Part shown: positions 35,003 through 46,502 of the stretch, piece by piece
Layout: the number at the start of each line of letters is the position of its first letter
Position numbering within the stretch: the stretch's first letter is position 1
DNA from: Plotosus lineatus
Lineage: Eukaryota > Chordata > Actinopteri > Siluriformes > Plotosidae
NCBI GenBank assembly: GCA_024760905.1
Contig: CM045737.1
Location: 12,564,726-12,628,725 of the forward strand
Length of the DNA stretch: 64,000 nt
Direction of reading: 5' to 3'
Made by a program: the position numbers and the translations under genes
The notes under the pieces: generated by a model
The model's database searches: none
The model's input: only the letters and a program-made list of their open reading frames with translations
Told to the model about the DNA's origin: nothing

Positions 35003-35358
35003 TCATCCTTTCGGCTTTTTCCCTTTTACTCGGGAGTCGCCACAGCGAATCATCTGATTCGCACGTTTGATTTGGCAAAGGTTTTTTTTTTACATCGGAT
35101 GCCCTTCCTGTCACAACCCTTTTTAGCAAGGGACAGAAACACGCTGACGGCTTTGCAGCTACTCTTTTTACGAAAGTCAGCAATTGTTCTTTTACATGCC
35201 TCTCACCATAGACAGTGACAGACATGGCCCGCCTTTGATAACCCAGTTAGCCGCACTGGGGGGGGAGGCAGTGACAACCTCGTGGAGAGTGGGACTCGAA
35301 CCCCCAACCTTTGGATCAGCGATCCAGCACCCTATACCACTATACCATCACTGCCCCA
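35003..35358 (-). mobile_element. SINE-2 (RTE-tailed), full length
   Basis: Flanked by GTGGTGAAAAGATCTG at 34987-35002 and 35359-35374. RTE-like tail ('cgccacagcgaatcatctga'), body, C-rich linker and tRNA-like head (B-box complement 'ggactcgaacccc') are all present. Confidence 0.92.
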
Positions 35359-35573
35359 GTGGTGAAAAGATCTGGCCCGCTTAATACAAATTGTATAATG
35401 TTCCTGCAATTGTTGCATGGAAAAAAAACAAACAAACAAACAAACAAACAAAAAACCATCCAATATTCCTATGATACTTGACCGTATGTGCATTGAGTGA
35501 TTTATGTCTGTTCACCCAAACACAAGATTCTTAGAAAACAATTTTTTTTTTTAATTCGCATTAATTCAGAATG

Positions 35574-35920
35574 TGCAGTGGTGGCCTGCTGGTAAGGTGC
35601 TGGATCGCTGATCCAAAGGTTGGCGGTTCAAGCCCCACTCTCAACAGATTGTCGCTGCCCCCCTATCTCCCCGCCCAGTGCATAACTGGGTTATCAAAGG
35701 CCAGCCATGTCTCTCACTGTCCATGGTGTGAGGTTGATGTAAAAGAACCATTGCTGATTTTCGACAAGAGTAGCTGCATAGCCGTCAGCTTCTTTCTGCC
35801 CTGCGATGGCTTGCCGTGCCATCCAGGATATTCTCTGCCCTCACCCGGAGTCGGCTGGTATGAGCGCCAGTCTTCCTGCGACCCTAATTAGGATTAAACG
35901 GTTACAGAAAATGAATGAAT
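35574..35920 (+). mobile_element. SINE-1, full length
   Basis: Head 'gcagtggtggcctgctggta', B-box-like 'ggttcaagcccc', body and L2-like tail ending AATGAATGAATGA. An AAAC repeat (35420-35455) lies upstream. Confidence 0.85.
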
Positions 35921-36277
35921 GAGGGAATGATTTGGAGTGGATCAGTTTATCCAAAAAGCATTTAAAATACCATAACAGACTTAAGCAGTGGACCTTGTGT
36001 CAAGAATTACCTGTGAGATGGAAAAAAAATCTGAACAAAACCTCATGAAATGGGTCTACGATGGCATTTTCCGTTGCCAAACAGGTGAGATTGCTGAAAC
36101 TTTGATCAGCTTTGTTGTGAACCTGTTGTATAACGTATGTGACATTGGCTTTATTTGCAGAAAACGAATACCGCATTCTGTTTATTGAAGAATATTTAAT
36201 AATATGGTTGTATTACTGTTTTCTCCACTGTGGAATATTTTACTAGTATAGTGGCAAACTGTCTGTCTCGCATAATA
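35921..36277. other. Unassigned sequence with a 66-codon frame
   Basis: The frame 35988-36188 (MDLVSRITCEMEKKSEQN) has no recognised domain. A GTGAGA follows 'tgccaaacag' at 36084, which resembles a splice donor, but no supporting exon evidence exists. Confidence 0.3.
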
Positions 36278-37062
36278 CAGTAGTACCTCACCTTACGATA
36301 GTCCCAGCAAACGAAAAATCCAGGTTATGAAAAACATTTTCCTAATTTTTTTTTCTCTGTATACGAAACACGTTCTCCTTACGAAACGTGCCAAATGCGC
36401 CATTCAAACATTCAAACGTCCCATTCAAACACTAAAACGTGGCATTCAAACATTCAAACAATGCATGAGCTGCTCTCCCATTGACTATCTTCCAACATCA
36501 TGCCCCGCTGCCAACCCATTAGATAGGAGGGATGACACAGCTCCCTCCCATTGGCTATTATGGGGCTGCATTGCTCATAATGCTTTTCATGTAAAGGACA
36601 GAGTTACTGTTGTTTCGTGAGTTTTTCGAGTGTGCTCATTGCTTTATTTTTTGACTCAGGCTTTTAACCTTCCATAAACATTTGTAAGATTATAACTCTG
36701 CTCAGAAGACATGGTCAACACACGTGCGCGCACACATACACACACACGCGCATGTTGACCTTGTCTTCTTAGCAGAGAGTGATTTCCGGTGCAAGTGAAA
36801 AGAAGAAATGGGCTCATGGCATGCAGTTGAGTGATATTGCAAAGGAATACGGCCAAACCCATTTACCATCGGTACGATATTGAAGCAGAAGGAGGTCTTA
36901 AAATGTATACTTTTATCATTTTTAAAGGGTTTAGGGGGTAGTATTGGGGGGCCTTGGAACGAATTGAACGTTTTATATGTAAAATGATTTTCAATTTACG
37001 AAAAATCCAGGTTAAGACAAAGCCTCTGGAACGGATTAATTTCGTAAGGTGAGGTACCACTG
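36278..37062 (+). mobile_element. TIR-A Tigger-like element, copy 3
   Basis: Left end CAGTAGTACCTCACCTTACG after TA. Right end 'gtgaggtaccactg'. A relict of the DNA-binding region is readable (SEKKKWAHGMQLSDIAKEYG at about 36795-36855). An AC-rich tract at about 36719-36755 occupies the place of a GT tract in copy 5. Confidence 0.75.
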
Positions 37063-37627
37063 CATAGTGGTTCTATAATATGATAGTCAGACCTGTAGCT
37101 ATCATCAAGATTGATTACCATATAAGTGGACCCATTGATGCTTACGGACATTTAAAAACAGACAGAAAAAAGGAAGAGTGAAGTGCTTAAGGTGTAGATA
37201 CACTGCAGTCCTGCAAGACTCTGAGCCTAAGGCTAAATCTACACAGGGAACAATGTGTCCCAGTCTAAAACTGCTCAGGGTTTTGTTTTGTTTATTGTTT
37301 AACTGCAGCCTATTATCTAAGCTGCTGATTCAGAACAACCACCCTGTAATTCTGCTGAGGGTCCAACACACCAGCTGAGCTCCACCAGACAACAGCCCTG
37401 TCCTATGAACCTAATTTTACCCATAAACCTAATCTAATTCCCTTTAGCTATGTGAACTAGCAGTTAATAGGACACAGTCTGGAATTTTTGCAATGTTTAA
37501 TTTTGGAAATGTACATTAATGACTACTTCCCTACATTTATATGAAAATTAAGGATATGGTCCAGTGAAAAGTCAGTGCTGCAAGGAATTATATATTGCAA
37601 GGAATTATATATACTCTATGCATGCCA
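37063..37627. other. Unassigned sequence
   Basis: No element or gene recognised. Confidence 0.35.
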
Positions 37628-37948
37628 TCATTCATTCATTTTCTAATCCTAATCAGTGTCACGGGGAGGTTGGCACCCAGCTCAGCTGACTCTGGGTGAG
37701 GGCGGGGTACATCCTGGACAGCTCGCCAAGCCAACACTCACACAACCACACATACTCACATCTAGGGATGATTTGGAACAGCCAATTAGCCAACTGTGCA
37801 TTTTTTTTTTTTTGTACTGTATGAGGAAACCCACACAAACAAGGGGAGAACATGCAAACTCCACACAGAAACGCCAGAGCTGGGAATCAAACCCAGGACC
37901 TTCTTGCTGCGAGGCGGATGTCCTAACTATTACGCCACCGTGAAACTA
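37628..37948 (-). mobile_element. SINE-D, full length
   Basis: Starts with CATTCATTCATTTTCT, runs through the L2-like tail and body, and ends with the head ('gctgggaatcaaacccagga', 'gccaccgtg'). A T tract at about 37801 replaces part of the body. Confidence 0.8.
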
Positions 37949-38639
37949 TAAGTGTTGTATTTAATTGATGGAATAACAACAGATAAGAAAGATGTTGCCC
38001 AAGTTCCTGATTTCCCAAATTCCAAGTTTAATGACCGTCCCATTGCACTCTGTCACAACTTTGAGTGCAGAATGGTTGCAGATTTATGAGTACAGTGGAT
38101 TGCAGCATCACTTTAAGAAAAATACAACTTAAAAAAAATAATAATTGCGAGGGAACACTTGTGTACAACAGCTTCTATAAAATATACTGTAGTCTGGAAA
38201 CACCTAGATGAATTCAAAATTTTGACTGCCACTGTGCATGTACATACATACATATAGTTTCTCATTCATGTGTTTGTGATCTCAGGTCCATTGCATTGTC
38301 TTCTGGCTAAATATGCTTTGGTTTAACACAAGCCAGATCTTCAGCTCCTACAACAGCAGAAGTTCATCAGATCATTTTCTAAAGTTGACATAAGGGTTGG
38401 ATCAAGGCCAACTGGCAAGGCCAGGCTAATGTAAAAGTGTGTTTGTGTGAGAGATTGAGGGTATATAGGGGTAATCATCAAGCAAAGAATACCTGTGGGA
38501 GAGAGACCATTTTTTTATTTGTGATTTCTGTCAAAGATGATAGAATGGGTAAGAGGACAAGTTGCCATGACCACACCAGCTCCCTTTTGAGAGACTATAA
38601 AACCCTTAGAAAAACCCTTACAAGAGAAATTGCATTAGA
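37949..38639. other. Unassigned sequence
   Basis: AT-rich, no recognised element. The 73-codon frame 38437-38658 runs into the satellite and has no known motif. Confidence 0.35.
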
Positions 38640-39985
38640 ATTATGTACTATTATATAGGGCCACTGATATATTACTATATACTATTATATAGTACCACTG
38701 AGTGAAACTATGCACTATTATATAGTACCACTGATATATTACTATGTACTATTATATAGTGTGACTAATATATTACAATGTACTATTATTATAGTACCAC
38801 TGATATAGTGCCACTGATATATTACTATGTACTATTATATAATGTCACTGATATATTACTATGTATCATTACATAGTACCACTGATATAGCACCACTGAT
38901 ATATTACTATGTACTATTATATAGTGCTACTAATATATTACTATGTACCATTACATAGTACCACTGATATATTACTATGCATTATTATATAGTACCACTG
39001 ATATAGTACTATGTAATATTATATAGTGCTACTAATATATTACTGTGTACCATTATATAGTACCACTGATATATTACTATGCATTATTATATAGTCCCAC
39101 TGATATAGTACTATGTACTATTATATAGTGCTACTAATATATTACTATGTACCTAGTACCACTGATATAGCACCACTGATATATTACTATGTACTATTAT
39201 ATAGTGCTACTAATATGTTACTATGTACCATTACATAGTACCACTGATATATTACTATGCATTATTATATAGTACCACTGATATATTACTATGCATTATT
39301 ATATAGTACCACTGATATAGTACTATGTACTATTATATAGTGCTACTAATATATTACTATGTACCATTACATAGTACCACTGATATAGTACTATGTACTA
39401 TTATATAGTGCTACTAATATATTACTATGTACCATTACATAGTACCACTGATATAGTACTATGTACTATTATATAGTGCTACTAATATATTACTATGTAC
39501 CATTACACAGTACCACTGATATATTACTATGCATTATTATATAGTACCACTGATATAGTACTATGTACTATTATATAGTGCTACTAATATATTACTATGT
39601 ACCATTACATAGTACCACTGATACATTACTATGCATTATTATATAGTACCACTGATATAGTACCACTGATATAGTACTATGTACTATTATATAGTGCTAC
39701 TAATATATTACTATGTACCATTACATAGTACCACTGATATATTACTATGCATTATTATATAGTACCACTGATATAGTACTATGTACTATTATATAGTGCT
39801 ACTAATATATTACTATGTACCATTACATAGTACCACTGATATATTACTATGCATTATTATATAGTGTCACTGATATATTGCTATGTACTATTATATAGTG
39901 TCACTGATATATTATTATGTGCTATTATATAGTACCACTGATATATTACTTTGTACTATTATAGTGACACTGATATATTTCCATT
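38640..39985. repeat. 34-bp tandem satellite with higher-order units
   Basis: About 39 monomers of 34 bp. Three main variants are seen: 'accactgatatattactatg' type (A), 'accactgatatagtactatg' type (B) and 'gctactaatatattactatg' type (C). They are arranged mostly as ABC (102 bp) or BC (68 bp) blocks. Each monomer contains an inverted repeat such as ACTATGTA...TACATAGT with a 4-base loop. Variation at the left edge is greater, as expected for an array margin. No coding potential. Confidence 0.92.
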
Positions 39986-39987
39986 TT

Positions 39988-40315
39988 TGGCAGTGGTGGC
40001 CAGGTGGTTGGGTGCTGGATCACTGATCCCAAAGTCAGGTGTTCAAGCCCCTTTGTCAACGTATTGTCACTGTACACCCAGTGCAGCTAACTGGGTTATC
40101 AAAAGGGCAGCCATGTTACTTACTGTCAATGGTGAAAGGCTGAAAAAGAACTATTGCTGAATGTTTGTAAAATGTAGGCTGCATATCCTTCAGTGTAGCC
40201 ATCTTCAGTGAGCTGTCCGGGGTGTACTCTACCCTCAACCAGAGTCGGCTGACATGGGTGGCAGCCTCTCCACAACCCTTAATTAGGATTAAGTGGTTCA
40301 TAAAATGAATGGATG
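39988..40315 (+). mobile_element. SINE-1, full length
   Basis: Head 'ggcagtggtggccaggtggt', B-box-like 'tgttcaagcccc', body and tail to ATGAATGGATGAA. It directly borders the satellite array. Confidence 0.8.
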
Positions 40316-40381
40316 AATTTTACCATTTAAAATTTGCTGCCTACATTATAAATAAAATGTATTTTCATTCCATACTCATAT

Positions 40382-40733
40382 GACGGCATGGTGACATAGT
40401 GGTTGGCAAATCCAACTTACAGTAAGAATGTCCTTGGTACAAGCCCCAGCCATGGGGGTTTCCGTGTGAAGTTTGCACGGTCTCCATGTGCTTGCATGGG
40501 TTTCTTCTGGGTACTCTGGTTTACTCCAGCTCTCCAAAAACATACACATCAGGCTGGTTGGCTGTTTGAAATTGACCTTTGGTATGAAAGTGAGCTTGAA
40601 TAGTTGTGTTTATGCGTTGCTCTGTGATGGTCTGGTGAGCCATTCAGGGTGTACCCTGTCTTTGCCCAGTTTCGGATAAGACAGGCTCCAGCCTCCTGGT
40701 AACCATAATAGTGTGATTTGCAAATGAATGAGT
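40382..40733 (+). mobile_element. SINE-D, degraded full length
   Basis: Head 'cggcatggtgacatagtggt', body 'gtttgcacggtctccatgtg', tail 'ttgcccagtttcggataaga' and AAATGAATGAGTAAA end. Confidence 0.7.
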
Positions 40734-41307
40734 AAATGCATATACTTAAAGTAATTTATTAAAATATGCAAACTATTAGTCTGAACGATGTTGTATGACT
40801 TTTCAAATTATGTAAAGCATGCATCTATTTAAAACACATAATGCCTGTGATTGTGAGTGATGTTTAATAAAATAAAAATTTTGGTCATTTCATATATTGT
40901 TATGTGAATGAATCAGGCATTTGTACAGAGGAAACTAGCACTTCAGAGACCAGACATGTAAATATTAGGCAGAGATGGGTCAATAAACTGCTGACTGTTC
41001 TAATGAGACACTGGCCATGCAGGCCTCAAAATATTAATTAATTTATTTATTTTAACGTATACTGTCAGTTGATTGTCCACATAATGTGGCAAGACAATAA
41101 ATTCTGAATGTGTACTGTTTGTACAGGTTAAAGGATATTTTATCAAACTGTTAGTTTTAATACACAATTTAAAATTGTTGAATTGATAAAAAGAGTAAAA
41201 GGAACATGAATGTTCAAAAGGTTTATAATGCTGTTTGGACTTACTGCTTGGGTTGACACTGCAAAGGAAAAATTGGAATACATTAAATTCATGAGAAAAC
41301 TGAGACA
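40734..41307. other. Unassigned sequence
   Basis: AT-rich, nothing recognised. Confidence 0.35.
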
Positions 41308-41533
41308 CACCCCCAGTGCAGCTAACTGGGTTATCAAAGGCCGGCCATGTCTCGCACTGCCTATGGTGTGAGGTTGATGTAAAAGAACCATTGCTGACTT
41401 TCGACAAGAGTAGCTGCATAGCCGTCAGTGTTCGGCGAACTGTCCATGGTGTACTCTGCCATCAGCCGGAGTTGGCTGGCATGGGTGCCAGCCTCCCCAC
41501 AACCTTAATTAGGATTAAGTGGTTATAGAAAAT
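41308..41533 (+). mobile_element. SINE-1, headless copy
   Basis: Begins at 'cccccagtgcagctaactgg', the same point as other headless copies, and ends with the L2-like tail 'attaagtggttatagaaaat'. Confidence 0.8.
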
Positions 41534-42033
41534 AATCCAGGATAATCCAGTTCTGAGTACATGCCAAGTCAATCATCTGAGCGTAATCCCTATTCATACC
41601 CATTTTACAAAGATAAATAAAGATATAGTCATACAAAAAAGCCGACATAAACAGGAAAATAAACGTAAGAATGACAGAATCCATTCTCTCCATGCTGAAG
41701 AAATCACTCGGTGTGTGCTGATGGAGGTGATTTACAGACATCAGGAGTCATCAGCTGCCAAACATTTGCAACTGAGTGTTAAAAGTAAATTTCTTTATAA
41801 GAGGGGAAAATGGTCGAGAGGCTTATTTTTGCTCTTGGTACGAGGCATTAAGGAACATTACTCACAAGTGCTGATTACTTCAGTTTAATATTAAAGTTGA
41901 GAAGCAATCACCTCTGTGTGTATTGAGCTGGTCTACTTGGGAAAAACTTGTTAAATATTTTCACATTGTCAATGTTTGGCTATCTGTGTGTCTACGTGTC
42001 TCATAATTAAATTCAAATCTCATTTTAAGAGTA
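41534..42033. other. Unassigned sequence
   Basis: The 72-codon minus frame 41523-41741 has a hydrophobic middle but no recognised identity. Confidence 0.3.
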
Positions 42034-42124
42034 CAGGGCTCCTCACTGCTTTGCGCTTCAATTCATGCGGCTTCAGTGCATCGTGTTTTTTTTTTTTGGG
42101 GTTTTTTTTGGTTTTTTTTTAATA

Positions 42125-43008
42125 CAGTGGAACCTCACCTTACGAAATTAATCCGTTCCAGCGCCTTTTTCGTAACCTGCATTTTTCGTAAGTTGAACCG
42201 CATTTTATATGTAAAACACGTGATTCATTCCAAGGCTCCCAAGACTACCCCATAAACCCTTTAAAAATTACAAAAGTACACCAATGTTGTATGAAATATG
42301 TGTTCAAAGTAAAAGAAAATTATTTACCTTTTTTTTAAATCTCTCGAACCACCCATGCGACGCTTTAAAGTCCGGGGTTTGCTGGTCTGAAGAACCCTCA
42401 TCTCCACCCTCCTTCACGAGGTCCTTAAATATGGTGGTTGCTTTTTCCGAAATAATCGCCTCCGTCACTGTATCTCCGCTTTTAATGCCTCCTTCTGCTT
42501 TAATATCGTCCCGCTTGTAGAGGGGTTTCGGCCGTACTCCTTTGCGATTTCACTCAACCGCATCCCACTTTCATATTTTTTTATCATCTCCTGTTTTACC
42601 TGTATTGATAACGGAGCCCGTTTCTTCTTTTCAGCCTCATTTTCTTGAGGCTGATGATTAATAATGAAAAATAACGCTCATGAAACTTGTACAACTCTCC
42701 TTCACGTGTGTGTAGAACAATGGGTCGAAGGCACACAAAAAGCATTATGGGTACAGTACTGTATAGATATATAGATTCAGCTCCCTCCTAGCCAATGGGA
42801 GGCCAGTGTGTCCGGGTGTTGGGAGACAACCAATGGGAAAGCAACTCACGCATTGTTTAAATGTTTGAATGGCGCGTTTGAATTTTTAAGATGGCGCTTT
42901 CGTAACATGAACTTGTTTCGTATCCAGAGACAAAACTTTAAGGAAAAATGCATTTCGTAACCTGAATTTTTTCGTTTGGTGAGACTTTCGTAAAGTGAGG
43001 TACCACTG
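42125..43008 (-). mobile_element. TIR-A Tigger-like element, copy 4
   Basis: Left end CAGTGGAACCTCACCTTACG after TA. Right end 'gtgaggtaccactg'; the right flanking dinucleotide is TC instead of TA. On the minus strand it keeps both DNA-binding modules: 'gggctcatgat' start area lost, KQEMIKKYESGMRLSEIAKE at about 42600-42530, and AIISEKATTIFKDLV with FKASHGWFERF at about 42470-42340. No DDE domain. Confidence 0.8.
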
Positions 43009-43237
43009 TCCAAAACAAAAAACAACCCAAAACCTTCCATCAAAACTACTTACATGTTTGGAAGGTGCGCATCTGTATGCATGCACATATTTTATTTGCA
43101 TCTTCTGAATTATTTTTTAATGTTTAATTGTTATTGTAAGCATTTATAGCATTACAATACATCATGTACATAAGCATTTATAGCATTGAATATGTGTTTA
43201 TTTATTTTATATACACATATACATGTACATATATGTC

Positions 43238-43251
43238 GGGGGGGGGGGGGG
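43238..43251. repeat. Poly-G tract
   Basis: 14 G bases inside TIR-B. Confidence 0.9.
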
Positions 43252-43389
43252 TGATCCTACTCCGTGGAATTTGTTGGTCGTGTGGGAATCTCGGTCCCAA
43301 TTAACCAAAGAAAGTGAGGGATCCCTGTATATTCAGCAGCATGCGGATATTTTTTAAATTCTACTTCAACTGCATTGCATCTAATTGTA

Positions 43390-43397
43390 TTATTATT

Positions 43398-43433
<36 letters not shown>

Positions 43434-43444
43434 AGTAGTACGAC

Positions 43445-43503
<59 letters not shown>
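43390..43503. repeat. Compound (GTT)n(AGT)n microsatellite
   Basis: ATT then GTT repeats (43390-43433), a short CGA break, then AGT repeats (43446-43503). Confidence 0.97.
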
Positions 43504-44045
43504 TTTTGTACAGATAAAATTATATGGGTCAAAGTTTTAAAAAAGCCAGTACTGAGTGATAACATCTGTCTTGGTATTCAGATACCAGAGTGCAACCAGG
43601 AGAACATTAACGTAATGCCATGTATGTAGTTATGCTGCTGGTTTATGAGCACGTTTCACTTTCCACTCAAGAGAGAGAGAGAGATTATTCAGAGAAAATG
43701 ATCCACTGTGGAACTCTTAGCAACATCAGGGGAACCTTCTGTCGAATAAATCATCCATGCACTTATCCTGCATTCCATTATTTTTGTGCTTGTGTGGAAG
43801 GACTGACACAGCGAGGATCCAAACCATTAACCTGTGAATTACTGACAAAGAAATTAAATTACATTGTGAGTGCTGCTTTGCTTAAACTCGTGTTAATATT
43901 ACGGAAAATTATTCTGGGAATGCTATTTTCTTGTTTTGAGAATTATACACTATACACTTGGTAATATTCTTAAAATCAGAAAAATATTCTTCCAGAATAT
44001 TCTTACCAAGTATAATTATATTGCACTGCCAGAAAATGTAACTTG
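43504..44045. other. Unassigned sequence
   Basis: The 114-codon frame 43620-43964 has no recognised domain. No repeat family is seen. Confidence 0.3.
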
Positions 44046-44053
44046 ATTATAGG

Positions 44054-44643
44054 CAGTGCTTCTCAAATAGAGGGGTGTGCTGTATGATGCTGGAGAGAGC
44101 GTGTATGACCCTGGGGAACATGCTTTTCTGGAATAGTGTATGGAAATTAAGTGTAATTTCACCTCCACTCCACTAGTTGGCAGAGGCGCACTCATTGTCA
44201 TGCTATGGTGTAGCAGGTTTTCGTACAAGCAAATGATATGAAGTGCAGTAAACAACCCCTCTAGAAACAACACAGAAAATGTTCTAACAGGAACGAAGAG
44301 AGAGAGAGAGAGATGGAAATATTAAGACATAACTCAGTTGAATGAGTTTAAATAAAGATGTATGTTTTTAATTTCAGACACATTGGTGCACTTAAATCAT
44401 TTCTGTGACGGATTAAAAAATAACGTTAATTAAGTTTTTCTTTATTGTAAGCTAAACTATATTTCTTTCTTTTTTTTGTTTTTAATATTAATAAAGATAC
44501 AATCTTATGCAGAGGTGTACCAATAACAATTTTATAGATAATAATACTATTCATAGTCGCTCGTGGGGGGGGGGGGGGGGGGGGGATGAAAAATTTTTTT
44601 TCTTCCTCGAGGGGGGGCCACAGAAAATAATTAAGAAGCACTG
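44054..44643 (+). mobile_element. hAT-like non-autonomous element
   Basis: Left end CAGTGCTTCTCAAA. Right end 'ttaagaagcactg'. Flanking octamers ATTATAGG (44046-44053) and ATTTAAGG (44644-44651) match at six of eight positions, as expected of an aged 8-bp hAT duplication. The interior is non-coding with a 21-base G tract (44565-44585). Confidence 0.65.
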
Positions 44644-44815
44644 ATTTAAGGGGCTGGAGATAATATTTACAATTTTGATTATATAGCATATTTTTGTACG
44701 GTAGAGGATTAAAGAAGTAACCAGCATTTTACTGATGGTAAAACAGGAAGTGACATCAGTGGCCCCACACCACAGGATAGATTAATCATCACCACACTCC
44801 AGTGGTATACAGTAT

Positions 44816-45187
44816 CCCTTCTTCTTCTTCTTCTTCTTCTTCTTCTTCTTCTTTCCTTTCGGCTTTTTTCCTTTTCTCGGTAGTCACCACAGCGAATGAT
44901 CTGATTGGCACATTTGATTTGGCAGGTGTTTTTACATCAGATGCCCTTCCTGTCACAACCCTTTTAGCAAGGGACAGAAACACGCTGACGGCTTTGCAGC
45001 CTACTCTTTACGAAAGTCAGCAATGGTTCTTTTATATGCCTGACAGCATAGACAGTGAAAGACATGGCCTGCCTTTGATAACCCAGTTAGCTGCACTGGG
45101 GGGGACAGTGACAACCTTGTGGGATCTCAAACCCCCAACCTTAGGATCAGCGATCCTGCGCCCTATCCACTAGACCACCACTGCTAC
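44816..45187 (-). mobile_element. SINE-2 (RTE-tailed), full length
   Basis: Flanked by TGGTATACAGTAT at 44803-44815 and 45188-45200. The 3' tail is an extended CTT repeat (GAA on the SINE strand, 44818-44853). The B box is reduced by a small deletion ('gggatctcaaaccc'). Confidence 0.92.
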
Positions 45188-45200
45188 TGGTATACAGTAT

Positions 45201-45392
45201 GTCTATAGGCATGCAAATCACTGTGGCTCAGGTTTTCTCTGTCACTGTTGTTAATTGAGTTGATTCGATTCAATTCTGGGTTTGTCTCGGGCCCAGACTG
45301 TAGGTCCGTTCACGAAGAGCAGTAGAGACTTATGTATTCATTCATCTCGCATGGTATGTACAAATCCGCTGCTCAAGCACATTCAGTAAGTA
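45201..45392. other. Unassigned sequence
   Basis: Nothing recognised. Confidence 0.35.
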
Positions 45393-45683
45393 CAGTGGTA
45401 CCTCACCTTACGAAATGAATCCGTTCCAGAGCCTTTTTCTTAATCTGGAATTTTCGTAAATTGAACTGCATTTTATATGTGGAATTTGTGATTCGTTCCA
45501 AAGCCCTCAATACTACCCCCTAAACCTTTTAAAAATTATAAAAGTATACCTTTTAAGACCTCCTTCTGCTCCAATATCGTACCGATGGTAGACATGTTTG
45601 GCCATATTCCTTTGTGATTTCACTCAACTGCATGCAACGAGCCCGCTTGTTATTTTCACTCACACCGGAAATCACACGCACAC

Positions 45684-45743
<60 letters not shown>

Positions 45744-46079
45744 ACCATGTCCTCTTAGCAGAGTTATAATCTTACACATGTTTATGGAAAATTAAAAGCC
45801 TGAGTCAAAAAACTCATGAAACAACAGTAACTCTGCCCTTTACACAAAAAGCATTATGGGAGATGCAGCTCCATAATAGCCAATGGGAGGGAGCTGCATC
45901 ATCCCTCCTAGCCAATGGGAGGCCAGCGGGGCAGGATGTTGGAAGATAGTCACTGGGAAAGCAACTCGTGGATTGTTTGAATATTTGAATGGCGTGTTTG
46001 GCGCATTTCGTAAGGAGAACTTGTTTCGTATACAGAGAAAAATAAATTTTGGAAAATGTCGTAAGGTGAGGGACCATTG
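45393..46079 (-). mobile_element. TIR-A Tigger-like element, copy 5
   Basis: Left end CAGTGGTACCTCACCTTACG after TA, right end 'gtgagggaccattg' before TA. The DNA-binding region is mostly lost ('gacctccttctgctccaata' remains). It contains a GT tract (45687-45741) flanked by 'accatgtcctcttagcagag', as in copy 3. Confidence 0.75.
45687..45741. repeat. (GT)n microsatellite in TIR-A
   Basis: About 27 GT units inside TIR-A copy 5. Confidence 0.97.
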
Positions 46080-46502
46080 TATCTGCTTGTCGTTGGACTC
46101 TATAGTACTATTCTTCTGTGTTGTCCACGGGAATATTGTTGTTGTTTTTGACTTTGTAAGTATTAATGTAACTTACAGACACTTGTCTAGAACAACAACT
46201 CTCATGACCATTATGTCGATTTTATGCAATTTCACATTGCTGGGAAGTTTATAAAACCTCGGAAGGAAATGCTTTGAGATGTATAGAGTGTAAAATGCAA
46301 CAGTTCATTGAGGCCATTTGCTTGTAGCCTGTAACGCACGTCTGTAGCAAAACTAAAAATGGCAGATAGGGCCTCACTTCAGTCCCATGATCCTTTACAA
46401 TGAAGATGACAGTTATAACCAGGCCTGTTTTTTTTCTGCTACCGTTCTGCAAAATAGTACACTGTGATTATATACTCACACAATAAAGGCACTTATGGGG
46501 CT
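46080..46502. other. Unassigned sequence
   Basis: Nothing recognised. Confidence 0.35.

Larger units (their letters stand above)
42034..43331 (-). mobile_element. TIR-B element split by TIR-A
   Basis: The 5' side on the plus strand is 'cagggctcctcactgctttg' followed by 'gcggcttcagtgcatcgtg' and a T tract. The element resumes at 43011 with 'caaaacaaaaaacaaccc' and ends 'agtgagggatccctg' near 43329. The TIR-A copy at 42125-43008 interrupts it. Confidence 0.75.

Noticed and set aside
38640..39985. CRISPR-like array
   Set aside because: Repeats are directly tandem with no unique spacers, in a eukaryotic genome. It is a satellite.
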